Shown piece after piece: positions 1 to 7,076 of a stretch of 20,373 nucleotides of DNA. Each line of letters opens with the position of its first letter. Within the stretch, counting starts at the first letter, position 1. The DNA comes from a virus. The position numbers and the translations under genes were made by a program. The stretch is from the IMG/VR virus record IMGVR_UViG_3300035698_009557, positions 1 through 20,373 of that record; one strand, written 5' to 3'. Below the pieces are notes generated by a model. It did not search any database. It saw only the letters and a list, made by a program, of their open reading frames with translations, and was not told the DNA's origin.

Positions 1-4
1 AATA

Positions 5-208
5 ATGAGAGAACAAACAACTACAAGAACATATAAAGGATATACTATCACAGGAAGTAATTTTAATGGATACACTATCACAAGATATGGCATAGAACAA
101 GAAATCTTTAGAATTGAATATACACTGGCCTCAACCAAGGAAACAGTAAATTTATTAATAGAAAGACGAAATGAATTAGAAAGAGAAGCATTAACTACAG
201 CGGCATAA
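5..208 (+). CDS. Small hypothetical protein, possibly 5'-partial
   Basis: I do not recognise this 67-residue protein. Its N-terminal half has a short internal duplication: the pentapeptide GYTIT occurs at about residues 12-16 and 22-26, each preceded by an aromatic or Gly/Asn stretch. The C-terminal half is charged and probably helical (ETVNLLIERRNELEREAL). The first ATG lies at base 5, so no ribosome binding site can be judged and the frame is open to the window edge; the real start may be upstream. It is followed after 9-18 bases by the next small gene, so the two are probably cotranscribed. The position ahead of the terminase module suggests an early or middle accessory gene. Confidence 0.6.
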   Translation: MREQTTTRTYKGYTITGSNFNGYTITRYGIEQEIFRIEYTLASTKETVNLLIERRNELEREALTTAA

Positions 209-226
209 AAAGGAGAGGTGGAAACC

Positions 227-436
227 ATTAAAAGCGAACGGCAGAGAGCCAGGGAAGAGCGTAAGATAAGCCGGAAGGCCAACAGGAAGGCCGCTAAAGG
301 GAATATATTTACAGAGGAGTGCATGGATATCAATTCATGCCTTTCTTGTATAGGAGGGCTATATTGGGACGTTATTTGCAGTGATACTACGTGCCATCAT
401 TATAAAAATATTAAGAGGAGAGGAGATAAATTATGA
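227..436 (+). CDS. Small Cys-rich hypothetical protein with probable ATT start
   Basis: This unrecognised protein has about 69 residues. The N-terminal third is very basic (RQRAREERKISRKANRKAAK). The rest carries five cysteines (EEC, SCLSC, ICS, TTC) plus a His pair, a layout that could bind zinc, though this is inference. The frame is open from a GTG at 218, but the AAGGAG at 210-215 would be only two bases away. An ATT at 227 is six bases behind GAGGTG (215-220), the normal spacing, so I place the start there. The stop overlaps the next start (ATGA at 433-436), showing translational coupling. Confidence 0.6.
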   Translation: MKSERQRAREERKISRKANRKAAKGNIFTEECMDINSCLSCIGGLYWDVICSDTTCHHYKNIKRRGDKL

Positions 437-768
437 AAGAAGATAGAAAAGAAAAGCTACAGGATATTTTTGACTATAAATACATAGCATGTGTGTATAT
501 CAAAAAACCAGAATATTATTCGGAAGATTTTGAAGAGAAGACTAAGATCATGTTACAGGAAAAGAATCCAGGTAAAATTTTGAGTAATTATATTTTCCAT
601 ACTAAGGAAATGGTTTGCCCTATAACAAAAGAGATTTGCATAGGAGTAGGTATCGATTTTATCATAGCAGAGAATCGGGAAGGGTTTGAGGTAGCTAAAG
701 AGTTACTAAAGACAGGGGAAGGTAATACGATATTGAGAATGAAGAGAGATGATAGAGGTAAATCATGA
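433..768 (+). CDS. Hypothetical protein
   Basis: I do not recognise this 111-residue protein. It looks soluble, with no membrane segment or signal peptide. It begins with a charged helix (MKEDRKEKLQDIF), and the middle has two cysteines in MVCPITKEICIG at about residues 67-78. The C-terminus is a basic helix. The start is supported by the purine-rich AGGAGAGGAG just upstream (416-425) and by its ATGA overlap with the preceding gene. Its own stop overlaps the start of the next small ORF in the same way, so three small genes form one tightly coupled unit. Confidence 0.75.
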   Translation: MKEDRKEKLQDIFDYKYIACVYIKKPEYYSEDFEEKTKIMLQEKNPGKILSNYIFHTKEMVCPITKEICIGVGIDFIIAENREGFEVAKELLKTGEGNTILRMKRDDRGKS

Positions 769-923
769 ACCTAAAACTCACACTCACAAGGATAGCAAGA
801 TTTATGCCAAGAGTTAGAATCTATATGAATAATTATCCATTGTTTGGCATATTTATACATTGTGGGAGCAGGTCCGTAGAGTTGGGATATATAAGTGTAC
901 ATTGGCAAGTGAAAGCCATGTAA
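765..923 (+). CDS. Short hypothetical protein (52 aa)
   Basis: This short ORF encodes about 52 residues (MNLKLTLTRIARFMPRV...). Its ATG overlaps the previous stop as ATGA (765-768), and AGAGG lies six bases upstream at 754-758, so it is likely translated. The product is basic at the N-terminus with a hydrophobic middle (PLFGIFIH) and one Cys. The stop codon TAA (921-923) falls inside the palindrome at 917-941, so the end of the gene and the control site are interleaved. The function is unknown. It could also be an untranslated remnant, but the overlap and ribosome binding site argue for a gene. Confidence 0.5.
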   Translation: MNLKLTLTRIARFMPRVRIYMNNYPLFGIFIHCGSRSVELGYISVHWQVKAM

Positions 924-930
924 TTACATT
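902..930 (+). promoter_or_regulatory. Candidate sigma-70 type promoter overlapped by operator
   Basis: A TTGGCA (902-907, five of six consensus matches) and a TACATT (925-930, four of six) are separated by exactly 17 bases. The -10 hexamer lies inside the palindrome at 917-941. This is the usual geometry of a repressor-controlled promoter. It would give a leader of about 300 bases before the sigma-like gene at 1238. AT-rich DNA produces such matches by chance, so this is tentative. Confidence 0.35.
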
Positions 931-941
931 GTAATTACATG
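917..941. repeat. Perfect 25-bp palindrome made of two tandem TGTAATTACA sites
   Basis: The arms CATGTAATTAC (917-927) and its exact complement (931-941) flank a three-base ATT centre. Inside it the 10-base self-complementary word TGTAATTACA occurs twice (919-928 and 930-939), 11 bases apart, which is about one helical turn. That spacing would put two bound dimers on the same DNA face. It overlaps the end of the short ORF before it and a candidate -10 box. No T-run follows, so it is not a terminator; an operator is the likeliest reading. Confidence 0.7.
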
Positions 942-1237
942 TAGAAAAAACGTTCGGCACCATCGATAAAAAATCTTCTATAAGAACTCATGAATGATCG
1001 GCCATGATATAAGGTCTCAACTGTTCAAATACACACATATAAGCAGGTATATACGCACATAAAATAGCGAGTATAATAATTCACACATATTCTATAATGG
1101 GAGTATAAATAGTATCAAGTAATACTTTACCCATAGGGTAGATAATATAGGCCATTCATAAAGTGTATAATTATACAAGTTCAACTCATAACTCATAATT
1201 CATAATTCGCGAATCAAAAAGGGGAGGGCACTAAATC
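924..1237. promoter_or_regulatory. Non-coding control region rich in small palindromes
   Basis: I see no convincing ORF or tRNA in this stretch. Besides the end of the 917-941 palindrome it contains an AGTAT/ATACT inverted pair (1111-1126), TACCC-ATA-GGGTA (1128-1140), the perfect 14-base palindrome TGTATAATTATACA (1164-1177), three tandem 7-base units ACTCATA/ACTCATA/ATTCATA (1184-1204) and ATTCGCGAAT (1205-1214). TATAAT occurs at 1072-1077 and 1093-1098, but neither has a good -35 box. The density of symmetrical sites points to regulation of the sigma-like/terminase module that begins at 1238. Confidence 0.55.
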
Positions 1238-1615
1238 ATGAAGAATTTCGATATACTAAAGTATGAAAACTTATGCCATAAGATAGTTCACAAGGTTCTA
1301 CGTAAGTGCGATCACTCGCGTCTCTATGAAGATTGCATGCAGGAGGCGAGGATCGCACTTATAGAGGCAGACGATAGATATTTAAAAGAAAAAGGCACAA
1401 CGTTCACAACTTATGCCACATACATATTGAGGACAAGAGTACAAGAATTTCTGGCCTCTCAAAGATATCCAATAAGCATGTCTACATATACATATCGCAC
1501 GTTACAGAAGTTTTTTGCAACAGAAGGTAAAGGATTTAAAACAAAACAGTTAAAGAGTCTAAATGAATTAAAATCACTACTTACGATGGATGATATTTCT
1601 GATATAGAGATATAA
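1238..1615 (+). CDS. Short sigma-70 region-2-like transcription factor
   Basis: This 125-residue protein resembles region 2 of sigma-70 factors, which binds core RNA polymerase and melts the -10 element. Residues 31-47 (EDCMQEARIALIEADDR) match region 2.2, normally EDLxQEGxxGLxxAxxR. Residues 55-72 (TFTTYATYILRTRVQEFL) match regions 2.3-2.4. YPISMSTYTY (77-86) recalls the start of region 3. No region 4 helix-turn-helix follows, so it could not read a -35 box by itself. The start is preceded by GGGGAGGG (1221-1228). It lies just ahead of the terminase genes, so it may act in late transcription, as the T4 late sigma gp55 does. The sigma-like fold is a pattern judgement and needs a profile search. 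Confidence 0.65.
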   Translation: MKNFDILKYENLCHKIVHKVLRKCDHSRLYEDCMQEARIALIEADDRYLKEKGTTFTTYATYILRTRVQEFLASQRYPISMSTYTYRTLQKFFATEGKGFKTKQLKSLNELKSLLTMDDISDIEI

Positions 1616-1645
1616 AATAATGAAATGAAGACTAGGGAGGATAAT

Positions 1646-2395
1646 ATGCCAAGTGGAAAAGGTAAAGATATTAAGTATGATGCCATGAAGATTAACTCAA
1701 AATTCGCGACAAAGAAGGAAGAGGCTAAAGCTAAAGTGGAAGCTAAAAAGGTCAAGAAGAGAGAAGATAAACAAGACCTCATAAAGGCCAAGGCACAGAT
1801 ACAGATAGATAAACAGAAGGTAAAGGCAGCGGAATCAGCAGCAGCAGCAAAAGTGAGAGCTCAGAAGTCGGTTGCGAGCCCGAAGGGCGAGCCACCTACA
1901 CAGACTATAGATCTACTTAAACTATTAAGCACAAGGAAGTGGCAGGACATATTTAGGATGGGAGCTAAACCCGCAGAACATGAAGTGGAACTCACCAAAG
2001 CCGCGCTTACATTAGTGGCACAGTTTCCAAAGATATTTTTCCTATCACAGATATTTGGTATCATGGGGATTACTAAACACATGTTTTATAAACATATCTA
2101 TAAAGGTGAGAACATAGATGAAATAAACATACTCTTAAGAAGGAATAGAAGTATAGGCGCGATTATAGCAATGGATAGATTAGAGAAGTGCGGATCAGCG
2201 GCAGCCATTATAACAGAAATTAAGATTACCTCACCAGAGGCCAGACATATAATTAGAGACGAGTCAGATAGTAGTCATGAATCCGATAGAAAGGTTCTTA
2301 CAAGAGAGCAGAAGATTGAAGAGATTAAGAAGACTAAAAAGTTATTAGAGGTTAACACCGATAGCTCCGATGATGAGGAAGAAGCTGATGATTAA
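1646..2395 (+). CDS. Probable terminase small subunit (TerS-like)
   Basis: The call rests mainly on position: this gene lies immediately before, and overlaps, the large terminase gene. TerS binds phage DNA and passes it to TerL for packaging. The start at 1646 is preferred over ATG 1625 because GGGAGG (1635-1640) sits five bases before it. The 249-residue product has a Lys/Ala/Glu-rich helical N-terminus (about residues 20-85), then a hydrophobic middle with a helix-turn-helix-like stretch (IFGIMGITKHMFYKHI, about 137-152). It ends in a very acidic tail (SSDDEEEADD). The acidic tail might contact TerL. I recognise no TerS family signature, so another DNA-binding or scaffold role is possible. 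Confidence 0.55.
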   Translation: MPSGKGKDIKYDAMKINSKFATKKEEAKAKVEAKKVKKREDKQDLIKAKAQIQIDKQKVKAAESAAAAKVRAQKSVASPKGEPPTQTIDLLKLLSTRKWQDIFRMGAKPAEHEVELTKAALTLVAQFPKIFFLSQIFGIMGITKHMFYKHIYKGENIDEINILLRRNRSIGAIIAMDRLEKCGSAAAIITEIKITSPEARHIIRDESDSSHESDRKVLTREQKIEEIKKTKKLLEVNTDSSDDEEEADD

Positions 2396-3890
2396 TATTC
2401 CAGAAGATCAGCTAAGTAAACTCACAGATGAAGAGCTCGATCAACTCATGGAAAGTCTGGAAAAGTTAAAGATCATGAAGGAAGAGAATCTTATAGAATA
2501 CACAGATTGGGATTTCTATGCTAAGCAAGGAGACTTTAGAGCTAAAGTATTAAGAGCGGTTCGCACCAAGAAGGGAAAGTCTATATTTGTGGTATTTGGT
2601 GGCAATAGATCAGGTAAGTCAGTTATGGGATCATCAATAGTGGCAGAATTATTTGCAAAGGATGAAAACTTAAATATCTGGTGTGCAACAGAGGCAGATG
2701 CAAGTATAAAGACTCAGCAACCTCTACTACATGAGTGGATACCTAAAAATTCAATTAAAGAAGGTGACTTTAATCATAGTCGTGGATGGAAGAATGGGAT
2801 CATAGAAGGTAAGACAGGGACAAGGATCTGGTTTAAGACATACAGCCAAGACAGGAGATCATATCAGGGCGCCACCTTAGATATGGTCCACTTTGATGAG
2901 GAATGCCCTTATGATATATACCAAGAGTGTTTGGCTCGCGTCATGGATAGAGCAGGAATTATATTATTTACGTTTACCTCTCTTATGGGATTTACGCGGC
3001 TCGTGAACAAACTCTATGACGATAAAGATCCTAAGATGGCAAAATTAGTTGAGAGAATCACTTTATCACAGCTGGATAATCCTTATGTGTCAGATAAGAA
3101 GAAGGCTAAGTATAGAGCTGGATGTGACCCAGATGAAATAGACTCAAGAATTTATGGCAAGCCTATGCAGAAAGAAGGATTAATTTATAAAGAGTTTAAA
3201 GATTCGCACATAATGAAACCGTTTGATTATATTGAGAAATGGATGAATGATAAAGACAGATGGGAAATCTATGAAGGTATAGATCCACACTTAAGAACAC
3301 CTCACCACTGGGCGAGATTCGTATATGATAAAGTTAATAATATCCTATTTCTCGTAGATGAGTTAAAGGCACCAAAGGAGGCCATGGTTATCTCAGAATT
3401 TGCGGCTCTCATAAAAGAGAAGAGGGCTTATAAAGGTAAAGAGATTAAGCCAAGGTATTGTCAGATAGATACGAGTTCACAGATGCCCATACCTATGAAA
3501 GGATTTGGAGAAAATGTTCAAGAGGACTTCACTATAAGGACAGAATTTGCTAAAAGTGGTATACCAACTATATTATGTCAAAAGGATAACTCTATAGGGA
3601 TAGCCGCTGTTAAGAAAAGGTTAATGTTCAATAAGACAGCCACTCAAAAAAATATCGCTGGCTTATATATATTTTCTACATGCACCACCACAGTGTTTGA
3701 ATTAAGGCGTTATTCATGGGCCTCTCACATGTCAGCAAAAGTTGAGGAGAGAAAAGGTGAAATGAACGCCATTCAAAAAAAGAACGACCATTTATGTGAT
3801 ATCATAAAATATCAATGTATAAAACTTATTAACGGAACTATGAAGAAGATTAACTGGAAGAATCCAGCAGACAGGTTTAGAATACAATAA
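2388..3890 (+). CDS. terL: Terminase large subunit, DNA-packaging ATPase/nuclease
   Basis: TerL drives DNA into the procapsid and cuts the concatemer. From the start used here (500 residues) the ATPase shows Walker A GGNRSGKS (71-78), Walker B MVHFDEE (166-172) and a coupling motif FTFTS (194-198). The C-terminal RNase H-like nuclease shows candidate metal-binding Asp residues in GIDPH (D299), QIDTS (D361) and NDHLCD (about D467/D471). ATG 2388 is chosen over ATG 2370 because AGGAAG lies just before it. It overlaps the preceding gene by eight bases. It ends just before the first late-promoter-like box. Length and motif order fit Terminase_6-type enzymes. Confidence 0.93.
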   Translation: MINIPEDQLSKLTDEELDQLMESLEKLKIMKEENLIEYTDWDFYAKQGDFRAKVLRAVRTKKGKSIFVVFGGNRSGKSVMGSSIVAELFAKDENLNIWCATEADASIKTQQPLLHEWIPKNSIKEGDFNHSRGWKNGIIEGKTGTRIWFKTYSQDRRSYQGATLDMVHFDEECPYDIYQECLARVMDRAGIILFTFTSLMGFTRLVNKLYDDKDPKMAKLVERITLSQLDNPYVSDKKKAKYRAGCDPDEIDSRIYGKPMQKEGLIYKEFKDSHIMKPFDYIEKWMNDKDRWEIYEGIDPHLRTPHHWARFVYDKVNNILFLVDELKAPKEAMVISEFAALIKEKRAYKGKEIKPRYCQIDTSSQMPIPMKGFGENVQEDFTIRTEFAKSGIPTILCQKDNSIGIAAVKKRLMFNKTATQKNIAGLYIFSTCTTTVFELRRYSWASHMSAKVEERKGEMNAIQKKNDHLCDIIKYQCIKLINGTMKKINWKNPADRFRIQ

Positions 3891-3891
3891 A

Positions 3892-3916
3892 TACCACCTA
3901 TATTAAGAATGGAGGT
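3892..3916 (+). promoter_or_regulatory. Late-promoter-like box, copy 1 (portal unit)
   Basis: The sequence TACCACCTATATTAAG is followed by AATGGAGGT. It is identical to copy 2 over 23 bases and has one A/T difference from copy 3 over the same stretch. The GGAGG of the box is also the ribosome binding site of the portal gene, whose ATG is at 3922. If transcription starts at the GG (3911), the leader is only about 11 bases long. No terminator is visible upstream, so portal genes could also be read from the terminase transcript. Confidence 0.75.
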
Positions 3917-3921
3917 GACAT

Positions 3922-6003
3922 ATGGAAGAAAATATGGAAGATAATGAAGAAAACAAAGCCTTTCTTGCAAAAATAGAGGAAATGGTTGGACAACAGAATA
4001 TAGTAAATTATTTCTTAGGATTAAAGAAAAAGTATGAAGACCAACGTATTAATTATGAGAGTGACTGGGATGAAGCCTTATTAATCTATTACAATGAAAA
4101 AGAATTAGGAAAAGTATATGATGGCTATTCAAATATAAGAGTTCCAGAAGTTGATAAAAAGGTGAATGGAGTAGTATCAAGAATAGAATCTATACTCTTC
4201 AATGTGCCAAGAATAGGAAGAATCGCAGCAGAAGAAACATCCATGATTGATAAAGATATAGTAACTCTACAAAATAGATACATCTTTGAGAATCAATTAT
4301 CAGACATTGGATTTCATGAGAGTTATCATAACTTTAACTTATTACAGGCAATTCAAGGATCAGCAGTTGCTAAAATTTCACAAGAGTATGAAGTGAAAAA
4401 TATGTCAGATCAAGAGGTTGTAGTTAAAGATAATACTTATTTTAGGCCGCATCCATTGCGCTCTTTTTACTCAGATATCACACATCAGAATATTCAAGAT
4501 AGTAAAGCTAACATTTTATCTACAGAAATTTCCTTTGAAGAAATTAGAAAGAACATGAAGAGAACAGTTAAGGAAATGGTTGAAGTAACTGATGAATTTG
4601 GAAATGTAACAGAAGAAGAGCAGGAACATGAAGAGGGATACTTTATAAATGTTAATATGATTGATCCAACAGGTATAAGTGAAGAGCTTGATGGATATTT
4701 CTCAATTATTGGAATAAGCGATGCAGGTAGAAGTAGTTTTAATTCTCACCTTAAAGAGACTAAAAAAACAGGTATGGTTTCCATATATGAATGTTATGGA
4801 TTATGCGACATAGATGGAGATGGAGAAGAAACAGAGGTCTTAGTAGTCATTGCTAATGGAAATGTAATTATTAGAATAGAAGAAACACCTTATAAACATA
4901 GGCGATACGTTAGGCCATCTATTTTTGGCACATATAAATCTCGCCCATTATGCTTGTATGGAGAATCTAATGTTATCAAAGGTATGCAATTAACACAGGA
5001 ATTAAATGCGTCGAGAACGCAGGTTACAGATGCTAAGGGATTCTCAATATTTCCAATGACTTATGTAAATACTTCTGCAACTATAGACTGGGATGGAGTA
5101 TGGCGTCCAGGTGGGATTATAAGAGGTGATTTACCAGAAATACCTATTAAGTCAATCATTAATCCTAACCTTTCAAATATTGCCATGTCAGATGCACAAG
5201 TAGTTCAGAGAGACTTAGATGAACTTTGGTCTATGTCACCAGTTCAACAAGGAACGTCAGATGCAAGACATTTACCAGAGACAGCAGGGGCAACTAATGC
5301 TTTAATAGCACAAGGTGAATATGTCTTAGATTCTATAGTTCAACATAAAGTGGAAACAGAACTTAAACCTTTGTTTGAAATCTTATTTGAGAGAAATCTA
5401 ACATTTAAGACTATTGATCAAATGGCACAAGTTTTAACAGAAGAAGAAATAAAGACTTTAGATCTGAATCAAGCAATGGATCTATCGAGCTTAGTGTTTA
5501 TGGGGACGGTTAAAATCCTGGGAAACATGAAGCTATCAAAAGAGAGACAAACTCAGCAAGGATATGAAAGGTTACTAACACTAACTCAACAAATACCCAA
5601 TTTAGCTCGGAGAATAGAGTATAAGAAATTAACAGAGCGACTCTTAGCAAGCTATGGGATTATGGACGATTCGAGTGACCTATTTATATCTGAAGAGAGT
5701 GTTCAAGAACAACTAGCTGCTGAACAAGAACAGCAACAAGCAATGCAACAATTGCAACAGCAAGTAGCCCAAGCACAGCAAGTCATGCAGGAGCAGCAAA
5801 ACCAAGTTCAGCAGTTAGCTAAGCAAAACCAACAATTAATTAAAGAGGTTCAACAAACAGAGTCCACGGAGGCTTATTTGGCTAAGCAGGAAATAGATTT
5901 ACAGGTAGAAGCGGCTAAGAATGCAGATAAGACAGAACAGAAGACAATAGAAAGGGTAGCAGAAGCAGAAATAGAGCAACAATCTGGATCTAAAGTAAAT
6001 TAG
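3922..6003 (+). CDS. Portal protein
   Basis: The portal is the dodecameric ring through which DNA enters and leaves the capsid and on which the neck assembles. The 693-residue length, the position straight after TerL and the sequence style fit podovirus-type portals. Examples are the N-terminal YESDWDEALLIYYNE, the stem region SDIGFHESYHNFNLLQAIQGS and the conserved-looking RHLPETAGATNALIAQGE at about residues 452-469. The last about 100 residues are a Gln-rich coiled coil (QEQQQAMQQLQQQVAQAQQ and onward), as in the extended barrel of some portals. The ribosome binding site GGAGGTGA (3911-3918) belongs to promoter-like box copy 1. Confidence 0.88.
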   Translation: MEENMEDNEENKAFLAKIEEMVGQQNIVNYFLGLKKKYEDQRINYESDWDEALLIYYNEKELGKVYDGYSNIRVPEVDKKVNGVVSRIESILFNVPRIGRIAAEETSMIDKDIVTLQNRYIFENQLSDIGFHESYHNFNLLQAIQGSAVAKISQEYEVKNMSDQEVVVKDNTYFRPHPLRSFYSDITHQNIQDSKANILSTEISFEEIRKNMKRTVKEMVEVTDEFGNVTEEEQEHEEGYFINVNMIDPTGISEELDGYFSIIGISDAGRSSFNSHLKETKKTGMVSIYECYGLCDIDGDGEETEVLVVIANGNVIIRIEETPYKHRRYVRPSIFGTYKSRPLCLYGESNVIKGMQLTQELNASRTQVTDAKGFSIFPMTYVNTSATIDWDGVWRPGGIIRGDLPEIPIKSIINPNLSNIAMSDAQVVQRDLDELWSMSPVQQGTSDARHLPETAGATNALIAQGEYVLDSIVQHKVETELKPLFEILFERNLTFKTIDQMAQVLTEEEIKTLDLNQAMDLSSLVFMGTVKILGNMKLSKERQTQQGYERLLTLTQQIPNLARRIEYKKLTERLLASYGIMDDSSDLFISEESVQEQLAAEQEQQQAMQQLQQQVAQAQQVMQEQQNQVQQLAKQNQQLIKEVQQTESTEAYLAKQEIDLQVEAAKNADKTEQKTIERVAEAEIEQQSGSKVN

Positions 6004-6016
6004 GAGACTATAAATC

Positions 6017-6382
6017 ATGATTAAAATATTAGATAAGAACTTTAAGCTATTCATGGATAAGAAAAGTTTTGCTATTCATGGAATGGATAAAATAGATGAG
6101 ATAAATGAATTAATAGATGAGATAAAGTTAATAGATGAGATAAAGGTTAGAATTGAATCAGCTATCAAAAGCCGAGGCATGGTAAGGAATTTAGAGAGTG
6201 TAAAATCATGTCTAGAGCTATTAAATATTACTAATAAGGATGAGAATTATTTAGATCTAATTAATTTAAAAGACTCGGCAGCTGAAAGAATATTTAAGAG
6301 AAATAAAGAATATAAAACGATAAAAAGTCTTATATTCTTTATTGATGTAAGAATTAAAAATCAAAGTCAGGAGGAAAATTAA
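6017..6382 (+). CDS. Hypothetical protein with IDEI repeats
   Basis: I do not recognise this 121-residue protein. It is predicted to be helical and charged. Residues 25-44 contain three IDEI units (DEINELIDEIKLIDEIKV), encoded by an 18-base tandem repeat. TAGGAG (6001-6006) precedes the ATG at a normal distance. The stop and the next start share one base (TAATG). Lying between portal and scaffold genes, it may be a head-assembly or minor capsid factor, but nothing in the sequence proves this. Confidence 0.75.
   Translation: MIKILDKNFKLFMDKKSFAIHGMDKIDEINELIDEIKLIDEIKVRIESAIKSRGMVRNLESVKSCLELLNITNKDENYLDLINLKDSAAERIFKRNKEYKTIKSLIFFIDVRIKNQSQEEN
6110..6145. repeat. Two perfect 18-bp tandem copies within a gene
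   Basis: The unit TTAATAGATGAGATAAAG occurs at 6110-6127 and again at 6128-6145 with no mismatch. A third, imperfect copy lies just upstream at about 6089-6106. The repeats keep the reading frame and encode the IDEIKL-type units of the surrounding gene. Slippage expansion or contraction would change the protein by six residues at a time. Confidence 0.9.
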
Positions 6383-7038
6383 TGAGTAGTTCTAAGAAAA
6401 ATGTAAATAAGAAGGTAAAGAAATCTGGAGTAGAGGAGTTATTAATGGGAAACAGTGAAGAAATACCAATAGTACCAGAGGAAGAGGAGCTACAACCTAT
6501 GGAAGTTGAATGTGATCAGAATGAAGTAGAATTACCACCTATGGAAGTGGAAGTTGATATTAATGTTCCGAAAATTGCTAAAGGTGTTAAATTAGTTCCT
6601 GACTTTAATGAAGACGATTGCATGACAGATGTAGAGAAGGTAATTGATGGGCAACTTTGTAAGGAGAAACTTTATAATGAGAAATTTCAGAAAAAAGGAT
6701 CAATAGCAAGAGGTCAATTAAGAGCGGCTAAAGCCTATAATGTATCTATTTCTCACCTATCAAATGTAGTAGATAAACTTAATGGTAGAAAGATTGATCA
6801 TGTTTTTATTAATGATCTTATTGGTAGACATGGATTTTATGATGGTTCTATCATGAGTAGAGCAGATTTAGGTAGAAAAACAAATACCTCTCTTCAACAT
6901 ATAGAAATTGCAACTAAGAAACTTAAATCAATTGTTAAAAGAGAAGATTATGCAAGAGCTTATATTGAATATTTAGATTTTGAGAAAAAACTTTCTGATT
7001 TATCTGAGGAAGAAAAATTAAGAGGTGGTAATCTGTAA
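6382..7038 (+). CDS. Hypothetical protein with acidic N-terminal repeats
   Basis: I do not recognise this 218-residue protein. The first 12 residues are basic. An acidic, probably unfolded stretch follows (about 17-60), in which PMEVE occurs twice, at 39-43 and 53-57. The C-terminal two thirds looks folded and helical, with ISHLSNVVDKLNGRKIDHVFINDL near its centre. The ribosome binding site is GGAGG (6370-6374), and the gene overlaps the one before it by one base. Its position between portal and scaffold suggests a head-related product. The acidic segment would suit a binding or decoy role, but that is inference. Confidence 0.75.
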   Translation: MSSSKKNVNKKVKKSGVEELLMGNSEEIPIVPEEEELQPMEVECDQNEVELPPMEVEVDINVPKIAKGVKLVPDFNEDDCMTDVEKVIDGQLCKEKLYNEKFQKKGSIARGQLRAAKAYNVSISHLSNVVDKLNGRKIDHVFINDLIGRHGFYDGSIMSRADLGRKTNTSLQHIEIATKKLKSIVKREDYARAYIEYLDFEKKLSDLSEEEKLRGGNL

Positions 7039-7076
7039 TAATGATTAAAATAAAAAGAGGACAGGAGGAGTAAATA

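Noticed and set aside
860-920. Possible tRNA around GGTCCGTAGAG
   Set aside because: No cloverleaf with a consistent acceptor stem and T-arm could be drawn, and the stretch is covered by a small ORF with a good start.
1072-1098. Two TATAAT hexamers as host promoters
   Set aside because: Neither has a recognisable -35 element at 16-19 bases, and the region is so AT-rich that TATAAT is expected by chance. A partial resemblance of 1082-1103 to the late box covers only about 13 of 20 positions.
6533-6542. TACCACCTAT in the gene at 6382, matching the start of the late box
   Set aside because: The match stops after ten bases, and the stretch encodes the repeated PPMEVE segment. A similar CACCTATA near 11368 is also only a short coding coincidence.
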